Shown one piece after another: positions 47,708-61,184 of a DNA stretch of 64,000 bases. Location: assembly GCF_050436995.1 (NCBI RefSeq), contig NC_134764.1:5642001-5706000 (forward strand). Reading direction: 5' to 3'. This stretch comes from Anticarsia gemmatalis (Eukaryota; Arthropoda; Insecta; Lepidoptera; Erebidae). Numbering within the stretch: position 1 is the first letter of the stretch; each line of letters opens with the position of its first letter. The notes beneath the pieces were generated by a model. The model worked only from the letters and a program-made list of their open reading frames with translations. It was not told the origin of the DNA and did no database searches. A program made the translations under genes and the position numbers.

Positions 47708-49756
47708 CTGTAAGGAAATGTAAAGTCAGTATTGTAAGGATATTTAAAAGAAGTACAACAACTTTTTAGAACAGCTTATTGCTGATGTTCAGCAGTGGGA
47801 TACTGCGAATTGCTTATCTCTTCTTGTGCCTAAAACTTGTTAGATTGACCTCTAAAAGTCTGTTTGACTTGATGGATGAACCTACTAAAATTTTATCTAT
47901 ACTTAACTCTGGGAAGTCTTAGTGCCCTTATATAGTTAAAAGGTTAAATTGTTGATCACAAAATTATCTATTTTTTACGCAATCAATATTACAACGATGC
48001 AGCGGACGACTACCAAGTCGTAAGGGCTGTGGTGGCCATTTTATCACAAGCTTTATCTAACACCTTTTCAACGTTGCCTTGATAAGTCAATGTCTAACCA
48101 AGGTCTAAGAAAGTCTTAGTTACCTGTGAAGCGTCTCTCAGTATAGCTTTCCGTCTTTTCCCCGCGTCATCAGCTTTCTTCTGCGTGTCAATGAGCTGGA
48201 TTCGTTTGCGGAACTGTTCCGCCTCGCCGATGCGGATCCGTCTGTCTGCCGCTAGTTGGGCCCGAGCGTCTTCTTCTATAGCTTTGTCTATTAGGTCGTT
48301 TGTCTGAAACATGCAATTTTATAGAAGTGACTGCTCCAAAAGCTATTTCTTTAAAATGATCATTAAGTTACCTTTATACCATGGACTTATTAAATTAAAA
48401 ATTCTGTTTCCACATTAAATATTATACGCTTTATTTAATCTGCAGTAAACTATCACGCCTTTAAGAAATTTAGCCGATACGTCGCCAAGCCTAAGCAACC
48501 CTTTTAACTCATCCTGTCTTTCACTAATACTTGTGTAATTATAAACAGTAACCCACAACACTGCTAAAAATTAAGTGATATCTCACTATTAAGCCAACTA
48601 TTAACAAAGACGATTGCGCTACCTTCTTATCATCAACCCAGGCCAGAAGTTCTGCGCTCCTTTGTTCCTTATCCCTGATGCAGTCCAGCAGCTGTCGCCT
48701 CTTCAGCTGGGATTCCAAGGCCTTCTGATACTGTCTGTAGTCGTGCCACGTTTGTTCTTCACGTCGCTTTCGGTTGATGTAGCGTCTGTATTGTTCGTTC
48801 GTTTCTGCTTCCACCTACGAAATGTATTGCCTTAAAGTTAGAATTAGCTACGTGATCGCTGAATGAAGAAGCCCACTCAAGGTTAATTCTTTTTATCGTA
48901 ACAGAAAAGTCTCAGGCTCATATAGCTTTTTGAAACTTGAATCATGAAGGTTGTATCATATTTAAGTATTAATATTGAGCCTACGCTTAACGTAAGCACT
49001 TAAAGATGTCGCAGTTTTCTAAGCAATCATAACACTATAGTCCTAAGACCATAATCGCGTTACAACTATCAAAGAAATTATCTAGTAATCTCTTACTATT
49101 TCCCTTTCTTCTTTCTCCTTCTGCCACAGACGTCGGAACTGGTCCGCGAGTTTCTCTCTCTCGTCATCTTCTTCTCTCTTCCTTGCTAAGGCGGCCAGTA
49201 GTCGCCACTCCCGTTCAGGGATCGAGTCCAGGAAGGCTGCACTACCCGTCTCATAGTCCAGGGAGAATAGCATTTGAGATAAGGAGCTGGGCACTGGAAG
49301 TTAAAGATAAGGATCACACTAAACTTTAAAGATTCGTAACTCCTACAAAAATATTGTGAGCAAGTTATAAAATGATTCCTCTGCTCTACTTGCAGATGTA
49401 GTTTTATCAGGCGTTAAATACATGCAAATGATTTTATGTAATAGATTCTTTCACTACACTTCGAATATTAAAATTTTAATGAGTTTTATGCTATTTTAAT
49501 AATTTTGTAATAACATAGCAACTTCAATATAGTCGTCAACCAGTGCAAATCGGACCCCTGAGTCGATGGAATTTTCATTTAAACACAAAAAGCCGGAAAT
49601 GTAAACAGTCCTTTCTCGGGTCAATACCATGCAAATTCAATTCGATTTGCCTACAACTTTCAGTAAAAGAATATTAAAAGTCCATTTTACCATTATTAGC
49701 TGTTGTTGACGCAGACTTTTTCCTCGGCGACACGCAGGCGGAACGCCGCGGCGACT
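47474..49756 (-). CDS. Coiled-coil protein, possibly CCDC177-like, 3' five exons
   Basis: Exons 49756-49691, 49293-49097, 48814-48623, 48303-48124 and 47707-47474 join in phase with GT-AG introns and end in TAG. The 288 complete codons encode a very charged helical protein rich in Arg, Glu, Gln and Lys. EREWRLLAALARKREEDDER is followed by long helices such as RRYINRKRREEQTWHDYRQY and AEQFRKRIQLIDTQKKADDA, and a basic C-terminus (SGRSAR). The order and composition resemble the helical half of vertebrate CCDC177, whose function is poorly known; other coiled-coil families remain possible. The upstream mini-exon is low-complexity (SPRRSACVSPRKKS). It begins with two bases of a codon, so at least one further 5' exon exists that I could not find. 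No catalytic or membrane features. Confidence 0.75.
48124..48303 (-). CDS. Coiled-coil gene exon with AEQFRKRIQL
   Basis: Acceptor ATGTTTCAG, 60 codons from TNDLIDKAIE to RKAILRDASQ, donor GTAACT. Phase 0 at both ends. Confidence 0.82.
48623..48814 (-). CDS. Coiled-coil gene exon with RRYINRKRREEQ
   Basis: Acceptor TTTCGTAG, 64 codons from VEAETNEQYR to AWVDDKK, donor GTAGCG. Phase 0 at both ends. Confidence 0.82.
49097..49293 (-). CDS. Coiled-coil gene exon with LLAALARKREED
   Basis: Acceptor AACTTCCAG; PSSLSQMLFSLDYETGSAAF onward to KEEREI, donor GTAAGA, phase 0 at the end. An internal Met (MLFSL) could serve as start if the mini-exon is not used. Confidence 0.8.
49691..49756 (-). CDS. 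Coiled-coil gene, mini-exon
   Basis: 66 bp: acceptor AATAACAG, 21 codons (SPRRSACVSPRKKSASTTAN onward), ending with one base before a weak GTAAAA donor. Its one base plus the two opening bases of the next exon form a Val codon, which supports it. The GC-rich sequence stands out from the flanks. Confidence 0.55.
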
Positions 49757-52700
49757 CTGTTATTATTTTATAACAAAACACCATTACTGAATGCTTCCTC
49801 TTATTTCAATCGTGGGAAACACTTTATTGGCAACTGTTATAACAAATTACGCTATTCATACGAGCCGAAGGTATTTATCTAGGGTATTGTTATGTCATTT
49901 TGTGGAAAATAGAGCTGTGAACATTTTTATTGTGTCGTAAAGATTTATGTAGTGGTGATCTGATTTATAGTCTTACTTCTTTCGTTGTTTGACTAATTTG
50001 TTTGTTTTTGCTTTGCAGATACCCACCTACTTCACAAGTTATTTGATACTTATATATTGACAAATCATATTAACACATTTTTTACTAGGTACCTTCGCAA
50101 CAGAATGTTTTGTTTGCGTAATTGATAACAGTGGGGTGTTTGTGTTTCTATATAGTTTGCAGATATTTGATAGTATCATGCAAAGTAATATTATATAAAT
50201 TGTAAATGGAGCAGAACAAGTTTCCTGGATGTGGTACGTGAATATATTATATGATTTTAAAAGTCAGTTTGTTCGAGCACAAAAAGTCATAAAACATGCT
50301 GAATAACTTATTTTATTCCTTATTATTATGTATGAAAGACTAAAAGAACTGTACACGTGGAGATATCGATTCATGGTTCAATGTCATGGAAAGATTTTAT
50401 AGACGTCCGTTGCTAAGGAAAGTATACAAATATTTGTTTTGCCGATAAAAAAACACGATTGGAAAACTTTGAGTATTTACTTTATCTTCCTAAGTAAACA
50501 TTCAGTACTCCTCTAACATGAATCTTCTTAATACCTGTTTTATTACTACGAGGCTGTTCTCAGCTTTCGTAACTCTCTTTTCGCACATTATACATCACCA
50601 ACTATCTGCCAAATCGATATCGAAACTACTTCTACATTAACATCTTATTTGTCAAGCACATTTCTCATTCGGTCACATTTCCATATAGCATCACTTGCAT
50701 CCATACATCGGTCAGCAACTTTTGACGGAGTCAATTTCTATTCTATACAGACTGTAGGAATCATACCGCACACCGAATTGGTTAAGAATTAGTGCCGAAT
50801 AATTGAGGCGAACCAAATCCAAACATCACCAAACTAAGTTAAGTTAGCCACACATAAAGGAAGAAACCTAGTTTCCAGTTTCCTAGTATGCCAAGAGACA
50901 TGACAGTTATTCAACTACACACACGCTTTACATTCTAACTCAAACTATGCTTTGCAACATTCACACTATAGTTTAAACTTATTCGAACAAACCAACTTCG
51001 AAAACAACACTTCAAATTGAACACATACACTTCTTAAAATACAAAATATATTTTCAATCTATTTACTACGCTCAGAAACAAAGCTTTAACTTGAAACAAG
51101 TATCACACTGAACTGACTTTTGGTCGGTAAGTACGTATTGATTTAACAAGTTTCCTTCAAGGTTAGAGCTATACATAGGTATCTTAGTGTATAAACAACA
51201 AATTTGACCTATCATTGTCTCACTGCTGGGTGAGGGTCTCTTCCCAGAATAAGGGAAAGATCAAGCCTTCAGTCGCTGGCCTATTGCGGATTGGGGACTT
51301 TGCATTCCTTCAAGAACAGTGTTTAAAAACTTTTAGGCATGCAAGTTTGTACCATGATGTTTTCTTTCGTCATTAGAGCAAGTGGTAATTATTAGTGATA
51401 AGTGTATAAATATCTAATGTATTTACTTAGTGCAGTGGTTACAAGTTCATTGTGAGATAAACATGCAACTGTGACTTCATTTCACATGATTGTGATTTAA
51501 TTTATTTCTGTTGTGTGAAACTGTTTGTGGTTTAAAAGTTTACAGTGATTAATTTAGTGAAATAAAAGTTTAATAACTAAAGTTTTAAGCAGTTTAATAC
51601 AGTGATATTAAGGAGTCTGATGATGCTTTTAACGAAATGGATTTAAATAGTCTCATTTGTTGAAATTCTTAAACGCGTAAAAGTCGCTTGAAATCTATTG
51701 TTTATTTCTATCTACATACTACTTGTTAATGGTGGTTTATAAATGTCTTAAGATAAGGCATAAAAATTATGATATTTTGTAATTAAATCAACAATAATAC
51801 TTTTACACAACAGCACAAATGAATTGCATGAAATCCCTCAGTAAAGTAAAATCACTTCAATCAAACATGTAACCTCGAGAAATCATTGCAAAATTAATTA
51901 AAACGAATTAACAAATTTACTTCACCGTAATAATAAATAACCGAAGGTTGATGATAGCCCATAATAACATACGTTGCATTACATTTAACGCAATATGAAA
52001 ACGAATACAATACGTAAAATTTTGTAACCGAGTTATTTTGGAATTTATTCATGTTGCCTTGAAGTCGAACGGTTAAGGAATCGTCCAAATTTCGCGGAAC
52101 AGCTAGCTACCGACCATTACTACGAAGAATAGAAACTGTGTCGATATTGTCGAAGAATCCCTTCACTTTTTGTAAAAGCTGTAATTTTGTACTATACAAA
52201 AAAAACATCGTTCCAACATGCCAAGTATGAACGTTTCCTAATGCTCATTAAACAAAATTGTAATCATTTCGCGCAAGTGGAAGTGAATTATAATTTTTGC
52301 TGCAATTTATTTAGTTAAGTGGCGGGCGACTTCCTGATTATTTCCTTGACGTTCGTTTAGTGGCATGCCCTCAGGCGTCACGTAACATTCTTTCATACAA
52401 GTAATTGTGTCGTGAGGATGTTTAATGCTAACGTATTTACTTAAACTGTTTACTTATTGCACGCCATTTGTCAAGGCTGAGGACGCTACAGACTTATTTA
52501 TTTAACTGACGTATGTTATACTATTTCTAAACACTAATGTTAGTATTTATATAAGTCGTGCACTTTACACAGTAGTCAACAAACATAATTCAGCGCAGTC
52601 ACTCGTTTCCTTGAGATAAAGTTAAACGTTCGACGCTCCCTGTTCGATTATTGTTATCTATTATCACGATATGACAAAGCGAGAGTTAGCAAATCGGCTA

Positions 52701-53086
52701 TTGGTGTTCTATGTGCCTTATACATTTTAACAAGTCACAGAAGGTGTGTTTAAATGATTAGGATATCGTTATGATAAAACCACAAGTGAACAAAAGTATG
52801 TAAGTAATTGACATTAAACGTTTCGCAGTCCATGCGTTATAAATAGTTGGGTAGTAATGCATAACAGTACGGTGTGATACCTACAGTGCACTTTCTCATA
52901 TCCCTAACAAAATACAATAAATTACATCCTTTGTTCGTCTATCATTTTGCGCAAGTTATCAAACAGAAATATTAGTCAGGTACACAAAACACGAGAGAAT
53001 ACTATCAGCTGTTATCTGTTTTCAAGATATCAACGGTGATAAGCGACAGTCGAAAACACACCGCGGGCCGGTGATGACGTCCCGAC
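49757..53086. other. Interval upstream of the 393-codon exon, no gene recognised
   Basis: Probably intron or 5' region of the coiled-coil gene plus promoter and 5'UTR of the plus-strand gene. The only repeat I recognise is a retrotransposon-tail fragment near 51200-51400. Confidence 0.5.
51200..51400 (-). repeat. Retrotransposon-tail fragment
   Basis: Contains CATTGTCTCACTGCTGGGTG, TTGCGGATTGGGGACTTTGC and TTCCTTCAAGAACAGTGTTT, matching 15190-15325 in orientation. Confidence 0.5.
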
Positions 53087-53100
53087 ATGGACAAAGATAA
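53074..53100 (+). promoter_or_regulatory. Upstream ORF overlapping the main start codon
   Basis: An ATG 13 bases before the main ATG opens nine codons including the TAA (MTSRHGQR) that stop inside the main reading frame. Such overlapping uORFs generally lower translation from the main start; leaky scanning would be needed. Confidence 0.5.
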
Positions 53101-54265
53101 GAAGCCCATTGTTAGAAGACCTGACGTCTTGAAAAAACTCAACGCAGACAATTTGTACCTGATAGAGCGAGGTCTACTCGGCGATCTACCCAGCAAGCTC
53201 CGGCCGCCGCCGCTGGTACCATCTAGAGCTCAGTGCACTGAGCTAGATGTCGCCAAACCTTCAGGACTCCTGTCATCATGTCTGCCCGTCATCCCCGACT
53301 CACCTGCCTCGGAACGGGTCTCATCCTCGGACGAAGAAGTCGGCTCCCCACTGAAAAAGTCCTTCAGTTTCCGAGACAGACTATCAAGAATTAGCTTCTT
53401 CGGCAAAGACAAAGATAAACCGAAATGGAAGACCATAGTGGAGGACGAGAAGAACGAGGATACAGCCATCAATCATGGATCAAAGAAACCGCCGCTCATA
53501 AACAACAAAGCGGAACAAGATTATAAAACCAACAAGCGCTTTTGGCTTTTCAGAAATAAGGACGTAGAAAAACGAGAGAAACATCATAAACCCATTTATA
53601 AAAGAAGTAAGAGTTTTGAGTTCCTTCCCAGAGCCATAGAAGAGGAGGAAGATGAAAAGCCTAAACTAAAAGTTAAGAACAGTGCATCATTTGGTGGGAG
53701 CAGCGACACCATGGGTGACGCGTGGACCTCTAATGAGAGTCTCGAATATATTGCCAACGTATATCATGACAGCGACGATGGCGTCTATCTGAAGAGCTTC
53801 AAAGAAATCCCATGTGATCTTTCCTACAACTCTTCGACGGGATCCACCTGGACATCTGGTTCGAGTGCCAACGCTGACAACCTCCTCAAAACTGCATCAG
53901 TCGAGAATGTCTTCGACGAATTCAACAAAGCAGTCGAGTTGTTTAGTGAAGTGTACTTGAGTGACTGTGAGCCGTATACCAAATCTAAGGAATTGACCAT
54001 CAAGCAGAAAAGGAAGAGTTCATCGTTCTCGAATTTGCCGTCTCCGAAAGTGGTGCAAGTGAATAAAGTTAGTGAAGTCAGTGAGGATTTCAGGCAAGAG
54101 TTGTCTAGAGTTTTGAGTGTGAAACGTGATGTGCGCTCGTGCAGGCGAGGGTCTGTCACCGACTGGTTTGTGCTCGAGGACCAGAAGGTGGACGAGGCGA
54201 ACCGGTACAAGAGAGGACAGAAGAAGGCAGTCAACAGGGTCAGAAGAATGAGCTCCACCAAATAT
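53087..54265 (+). CDS. Unrecognised Ser/Lys-rich protein, first coding exon (393 codons)
   Basis: Starts at GACATGG (MDKDKKPIVRRPDVLKKL) and stays open for 393 codons to ...RRMSSTKY, where a consensus GTGAGT donor follows; the frame ends soon after in the intron. I do not recognise the family. Residues 60-350 look mostly disordered and contain acidic patches (SSSDEE, IEEEEDE) and basic Ser motifs of basophilic-kinase or 14-3-3 type: KKSFSFRDR (90-98), KRSKSF (172-177), RRGSV (353-357), RRMSS (386-390). A helical stretch near 274-290 (VFDEFNKAVELFSEV) may be folded. No signal peptide or membrane helix. The conserved catalytic or binding domain, if any, is expected in exons to the right, probably outside the window. 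A regulatory scaffold or GEF/GAP N-terminus is possible but unsupported. Confidence 0.75.
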
Positions 54266-57013
54266 GTGAGTCGATTTTTTCCTTATCATTTAGATATAAC
54301 AACACGTTGCATGTATCGATAACGTTTCATCATTGATAAATGCCTTTTTGTAAGGGTTTCAAGGCAATGTAATACTATTTATGGGTTTAACTTGCTGTGA
54401 AAATTACCCAACGTACTTATTAAATCACATTTATGTTAAGTAGGCATATGAATGATAGTTATGTTAAGTATATTAGAACGATTACAATTTTAAGGTATAG
54501 AAGTGCTTTATAGGAATACATATTATTATTTGCAATAAACATAGATCGTATTGCACCATCCATTTGCAATAAGAGTATTTTTAGAAATAGCTTTCCATCA
54601 TTTCCGAGCCACTACTCAAAGCGAATCTGTTTCATAACAAATTCACAATTTCATCATTATTTATCAATATAATACACACGGAATGAAAACGAAATCAACT
54701 ACTCGAATTCCATTTCCCTGTTCTAAATACGTTCGCTAATAAAATAGCGAACCGTGGTCTATTACAACAATTAGATTAATTTGCGTCTTATCAGCTTTAT
54801 GATAAGGAGTAGTGAGTAGGTCGATAGCTAATCGTTTCTTATATTGACTGGGACTGAAAGTGACGCGGAAAGTACGCTCGATGAGGTGATTAGTAAGATT
54901 GGCATGCGAAACATTTGTATTTATTACTTGTCTTAGGTATGTAAAAAAGGACGTTGTTTCAAGGTTGATTTTGCAAGAATTGAGGCTGGATTTCCTCATT
55001 TTCTTAAGATAATGAGAGTAGTACAATAGGAGAGTAAAATTAATAAGCCACTTTGACCTTAACATGAAATGAGTTAACAATTAGTTGATAAATAAGATGC
55101 TAAATATTTTAAGCCGTGAAAAAATAATAGCTTTTTATGAGTACGTTATTTCACATGTCTATTTCTAGTAATTTTCCGGGTACGAAAATACCAAAATTAA
55201 TGGTTTCCATTACTTTTCTCAAGTAAATAAATAAGTAAATCTGTGTAAAAGCGAACTGAGCTGAGATTTATGTGTTACAAGACGGAGATAAAAGCATCTG
55301 TCATCACGATTATCGATGGACTGTGAACCGTCATGATTTGTTTTCAACGCGAACCGGATTTTTCCGGTTCAACTGCATTGATTTTATGTTTTTGCTAGCT
55401 AACTCACACACGCACGTGTAATTTTCTTTTACTATTTTCGTGGCAATATTGATGTTTTTTTTTCATAAAAATATTCCCAGTGCCTTGAAGAAAATATGGC
55501 CAAAAAAAATTGTTTGTGGGTTTTCAGATTTGCGCTTTGCAACAGATTTGGCGTTTCATTTCTGTTTTATGTAGATTGTGAATACTATTCAAGATCGATA
55601 TAGGTATGCGATATCCAATATCTTCAGAAGAGCGAAACCGCTTAATTGCATTGGAGTCATTATAATTAGGTTACTTATGTAAGTGAATTCATTTAAAAAT
55701 TAAACATCGAAATCAAAAGTGCTTTCTAGGAATGATTTATAAACTAAATTGAACATAGAAACATTACTTTGTAATTTTAACTCATTGCTCAATTATCACA
55801 ACCCATTAAACTTCCTAAGATCATTTATTACGGGATAATTTCGATCAAAATATACGTACCTATTTAATTACAAGCGTATTTCACATACATATCTTAGATG
55901 AAGGCTTTATTCGAGATTTGAAGGCATTGTATCTGTTTACGTAGCATTATACGCCGGAAACGTATCTCTGAGCATCAGCCAACTGCAAACTGATAACGGC
56001 ATCATTGATAACGAGTAAGGATTATAATGTAAGATGCTTACACACACATCCTTTGTACACTGCATCATCACATAGTTATAGGAAAATCGCTTCCCGCGTC
56101 TGTATGTACATAATGTTTAAATCTTTCAAACTAGGAAACGGATTTTGATGCGGTTTTTTTGGTGATTAGAGAAGATATGGTGATTCAAGAGGAAGGTTTA
56201 TGTGTAAAAGTTGTAAAGGTTTTTTTTTTGTAAAACAACTCGCCTCTTAACTAGATCAACTTGACATCTCAAAAACGTTATTTTTGTTATTCAATATCAC
56301 TATTATTGTTGAATTGAATAGGTGTTTTTCTTTTGCTTATTTTCAGAAAGCACATTAATTGCTGTAAACTTGAAATTGACAAAATTTTAGTACTTATTTA
56401 TCAACTAAATATTCAAAATTGCTCTCTTTTAAAGTTATTGATGAACAAATATTTGTAAAGATTATTTATTCTTGTAAAGATGCGAACTGTTCAAACCGTG
56501 CGAAGCCAGGCGGGCCGCTAATAGCTTATATCATGGCTTTAGCCACAGATATTTTTGGGGATTTACCTTAATCATAGATTTTATCTATTGTCTTGTTTTC
56601 GTATTTACTTGTTCTTACGGATTTGTAGAGATAGGGTTTCGGTTACGCCATTTGGCGAAAGATTCGAAGAAGATATTTCTTAAATGATTGTATTAGATAA
56701 AATTTGTTGTGTATTTTTAGGCCGATTATTCTTGGAATAAAGTTGCTTTACAAAAATACATTTGTAGAATGATAATAATTAGACAGAGATGTTCGACAGG
56801 AAATTCGACAATAATCTCAAAAATATGCAATTTCAATAAAACATAAGCACAGATAGAGCGCAGCTTTCACATAATTTTTAAATGGAGTCAGATCGATTTT
56901 ACAAGTAACGTATAGAAAAAACGTTTTCAGTTTTATCAAAACGAATTTCCTGGCTGATTGCATGACAGTTGACAGTGACCATCAAACGAGAACCAGTGTG
57001 AAATTAGTCCACG

Positions 57014-57050
57014 ATGTATGTATGTATGTGTGTATGTATGTATGTATGCA
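57014..57050. repeat. (TGTA)n microsatellite
   Basis: Eight or nine near-perfect GTAT/TGTA tetramers with one TGTG interruption. Confidence 0.85.
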
Positions 57051-57357
57051 AATCAGTGGGCGTTGTCAAGCTCAAGGCTGACTGATATGTCATAACGACA
57101 AGGTCACTGCCCAAATGAGCAGTTTCAGCGAATTTGTTTGTGAATCGTGAAGATGACACTGAATATTTTACACTCATGGATTACGTAATTTCGGAACAGA
57201 ATCTGTTGCTATATGTCGCTTCATAAAACCATATTTTGTTTACAAATTAAGGTTTCTTCAGTATTTTAAAAAGAATACAACTAAAGTTCTTTTTTATTGT
57301 AATTTGTCTTGGATAAATTTTAATGGTGTCAGTATTTTTAGCATTATTCTTACATCC

Positions 57358-57495
57358 TAAGGCCCTAGTTTCACAACTTCTGAACATTAAGTATCAATAA
57401 TATCAGGGGGTGTTTTGATAATTGTTCTTATAACTTAACTGCCACTTTATCTATCGGATATGACACTTATTCAATAGCGATAAAACTGGCCCTTA
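57358..57495. mobile_element. MITE with TAAGGSCC-type inverted ends
   Basis: The left end is TAAGGCCCTAGTTTCACAAC; the right end is ATAAAACTGGCCCTTA, an imperfect complement. TAA/TTA lies at the edges, as in the MITE at 27971. Non-coding. Confidence 0.5.
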
Positions 57496-58835
57496 AATAT
57501 GCAAGGTATGATGCTACAGATACATTTGAAGAGTTTTTTAAAATTTAAATTCTTCATGAACTTCATCCTTGGCCTTCATTAAACGGAACATGGTACAGTA
57601 AACTACTATACATAATTAACTAACCAGTATTACCAGCTTGTGCGTAAATTCCCACCTGTGCAATATTGATTACGTATGTCGTTACGCATGTTTACTATCA
57701 TATGTTAAACTACGTATAACTATTTCATTACCACATGTTGAGGATTCTTAGCATATCTATTGACTAATAAGTACATTGACTTTATTGGAATGCATCCACA
57801 TGACTTTATTTTAAGTTGATCTGAGAGTGTTGATTGTAGAGTATCATAGATATTATGTCGTTTTTGGTAGGTAGGTACATTTAAAGACACGACAGCATTT
57901 GTTCGGCATAAAAGGAGGGGAGATATTTTAATATATTTGCGATTGCACTCTCGTGTTTTTCGGAGTTGGTTTGTAATTTCCGTGGTATAGGAAGTCCATT
58001 AGGAATATTTTGAAGTTAAATAATAATTAACCATTAGTGTCGCAGTGTTTTACATAAAAAATCGGGCAAACTTTGATTATTATCGTTCATTTTAAGTCTT
58101 TAAATCGATTCAAAGTGACAAACACTGAAAACTAATCAGCTTACACGACCTTCAATTAGTTAGTAAGGCAGTCATTGGATACGAAACGCAATAATAAGAG
58201 AGAAATAGCCACGGGGATAGGCTTATGACCTGCTGAGAAAAGCTGTAAATCATGATTATAATGAGAAAGCCAGATCGTTAGGTATGATATCCAACCTATA
58301 GATGTTGTCCAAGTTATTATTTAGCTACTATTCTGTTTGTTTTAAAACAAAGAAGTCCAATATCATTAAGATTTCTGCGAGATGTCGACATGAATATATC
58401 GAGTAGGTATCAGATACGTGCAGATAAGAGATATGGCCCGTTTATCTCGTGTTAAGATTGTGGTACCAAGCTGAGATGATTGCACGGCACTAACATTGAG
58501 TTATACAATCTGAGCGACTATGTATATGGATATATCATGATTATCTCAATCTAAAGAAACTATATATAATATACTATGTATAATTATGTGTATGTATTGG
58601 TTTGTTTCTGCACCTGCATTTTTTAAATGTCAACGAGATCTTTATATTATCTTTATAGTATACATTTCAACTGTATTTGATATTTTCTATTTTTTATTGT
58701 GTCAATCACAAAGACTGCGTTCTATAGAACCTCTATAATACCTCTATAAATAAGCTATATCGATTACGTGAAGTCTATTCACGACATACAAACACATGTT
58801 TCGTCGATTTCGTCTGAGTGGACTTTAGTGGCGAA

Positions 58836-59000
58836 AATTGGTACATCTTAACAACATTTCTTATTGCTGCTCTATTCCTATTAGTCATAGTGTGAAAGAT
58901 GTGAAAAAAAAAAGATAAAGCACTGCTAAATACGATTTGAATCAGTAGTTTCTGATATTAGCGCGTTTAAACAAACCAACAAACTCTTCATTTTACTCGT
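58836..59000 (-). mobile_element. Decayed Lep1-type Helitron
   Basis: Retains GCTGCTCTATTCCTATTAGT and GATATTAGCGCGTTTAAACA followed by CAACAAACTCTTCA, the interior and 5' part of the family, but has lost both termini. Confidence 0.5.
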
Positions 59001-61184
59001 TCAATTTTCATAGAGTTGTCTAGTTTGATATCTACCCGGGCAAAGTCGCTATCACAATAGCTAGTCAAGAACATTATCATTTGTGGTTTAGTGGATTTAC
59101 AATAAAATGGACTTTGTAGTTTGAACGTTTATTCTTGTTACATGAATCAGGTGTGATTAGGTTTTACATAATAAAGATGTTTTGTGTGTGACTTAATAAC
59201 GTAGTTAGAGAATTGGAAAGATTGATCTTTGATAAGAATAAACCGGCCAAGTGCAAAGAGTTAGAATCGCACACGAAAGTTTCCGTACCATAAAAATGTT
59301 CAAATCACGTTTCTTGTTTCCACCTTAAATATTATTATTTTTTTGTTGTTTAGTATTTGTTGTTATAGTAGCGGCAACAGAAAACATGATCTGTGAAAAT
59401 TCCAACTGTCAAACTATCACGGTTTACAAGATACAGCCTGGTGACAAATGTAGCGAATTATCAGTAATAGTGTCCCGTTTTTATCCTTTGGGTACAGACC
59501 TCTAGTTAAAGGACCGACACTAGCCAGAATATGCGGATCAAATGGGACCAGGTTCTGTCATAAACTCAATTCACTTTTATGATTGTTAAGTAAACCGGAA
59601 AAGGACAAAAATGAAAGTTACCGTTGATACGATCACATAATAAATGGTTATCAGGTGTTATATTTATTGAGTGTGGTTTTTATAAACAATTTTGTAAATG
59701 TGAGAGCTGGGCATTTGCAAAAATAAATTTAAATTCATAAACTAAGTAAGGTGCATCGGTAACAAGTATTTTTCTTGTTACCGAAAACGTATAAAAATGT
59801 GAGCAAGAAGTGTATCCTTAACAAAAAGTATTGACTTTACTTTCAGAGTTTACTTTGACTGACAAAAATCTAGAATTTTTTAACACATTTACATCACCAG
59901 TCGATCGCTTTTCAATCATATCATAAAATCTATAGTCCATGAAAGACTGACTACAAATAGTTATGCTATATTTCTATTTATTATATTCGTTCAAGTAGTA
60001 TTAAAATGCATATCGTCAGTATCAATCAAAAGCAAAGAGCCCAAAACATGCACTTTCACAACACGAATCGAATGTTTGAAATCAGCGCGTGCAACGGTCA
60101 CCCATTTATCATGACATTTATATTGTAGCTTGCAGAGAAGTGGCAATTGTTAGGTCGTGGGATCAAACGGTGGCATTTGACTCCATTCGAGTCCAGTACC
60201 CCCCCTCTCCCTCCCACAATAGGGCTGCCCGGACATTTTTAGAAAGTCTACGCGTGACTTACAAATCCCCCGGAGCATTGAATCGGCCGTGCCGTCCCGG
60301 ACGCAATTATTATTTATTTAGTTAATCCCCTTACATACATAATCACTGCCTTTTCCCATGAGACTAGGTAGAAACTACGAGTAATCTTATATTAATAATG
60401 TACACGCATTAATTTGTTTACTTTTGCGATGGTGCAGGAAACTAGAAAGTGTTTATAATTTTTAGAAATTAAAATCAGTCTTACAAAATAGTTACCTTGT
60501 CACTGACCTAGTACATTATTCACTTTTTAATTATGAATATTTGATAGAAATACAACAATACTTTCTGAGAACCTCAAGTTAAGCTCAAAACCTATACACT
60601 TCCTTTCTTTTCTTGTTAGTTTGTAAGACAGATAAAATAGACAAATAAAGCGATTAATTGAAATTTTGATATATTTGCCAACCCTAATCTAGGACCACCA
60701 CGCCCAGTTAAGTGTCGAAATAATGTTCTTCAATGTTCGTAAAGGGTATTGTTTGTAAACTTAAATGTTCTGAATATTGTAAAGTTTACTCGAGCCTATT
60801 TAAGTTATTTCGAAACGGACTTAGCTTTATGGTTTTCTAATGCTCTCCGACTTATTGTAATTATCGCAAATTTGTTAAAGCCAATTTCATTTTAGTTTCA
60901 ATTAAATGCTTTTACATTTCAATCGAGATTTCAGTCTCTCTTATTTTAATTAAAGAACTAAGTTGTAGGATTTGCGTTAAATATAAATTAGCTGAAATAT
61001 AGGTACCCAGTTTTAAGGTTATTCGATCAAATGTAATTAAGACAAAAAAATGTGCCAGAAAAGGCTCATAACATAAGACTTTAAAAATGCAGTTTCAGGT
61101 CAGTGTTTGTTTCCTCAAATAAATAGTAAAAACTGGGATAAATAACATATAAAAATGTAAGTAGATGCACGCAACACGGACATG

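Noticed and set aside
53824..54261. 145-codon antisense frame
   Set aside because: Shadow of the 393-codon exon on the plus strand.
54736..55080. 114-codon minus-strand frame
   Set aside because: No family resemblance, splice support or codon signature; long for chance but still plausible by chance in 64 kb.
60089..60325. 78-codon frame in a GC-rich patch
   Set aside because: Looks like a decayed repeat; no splice sites or homology signs.
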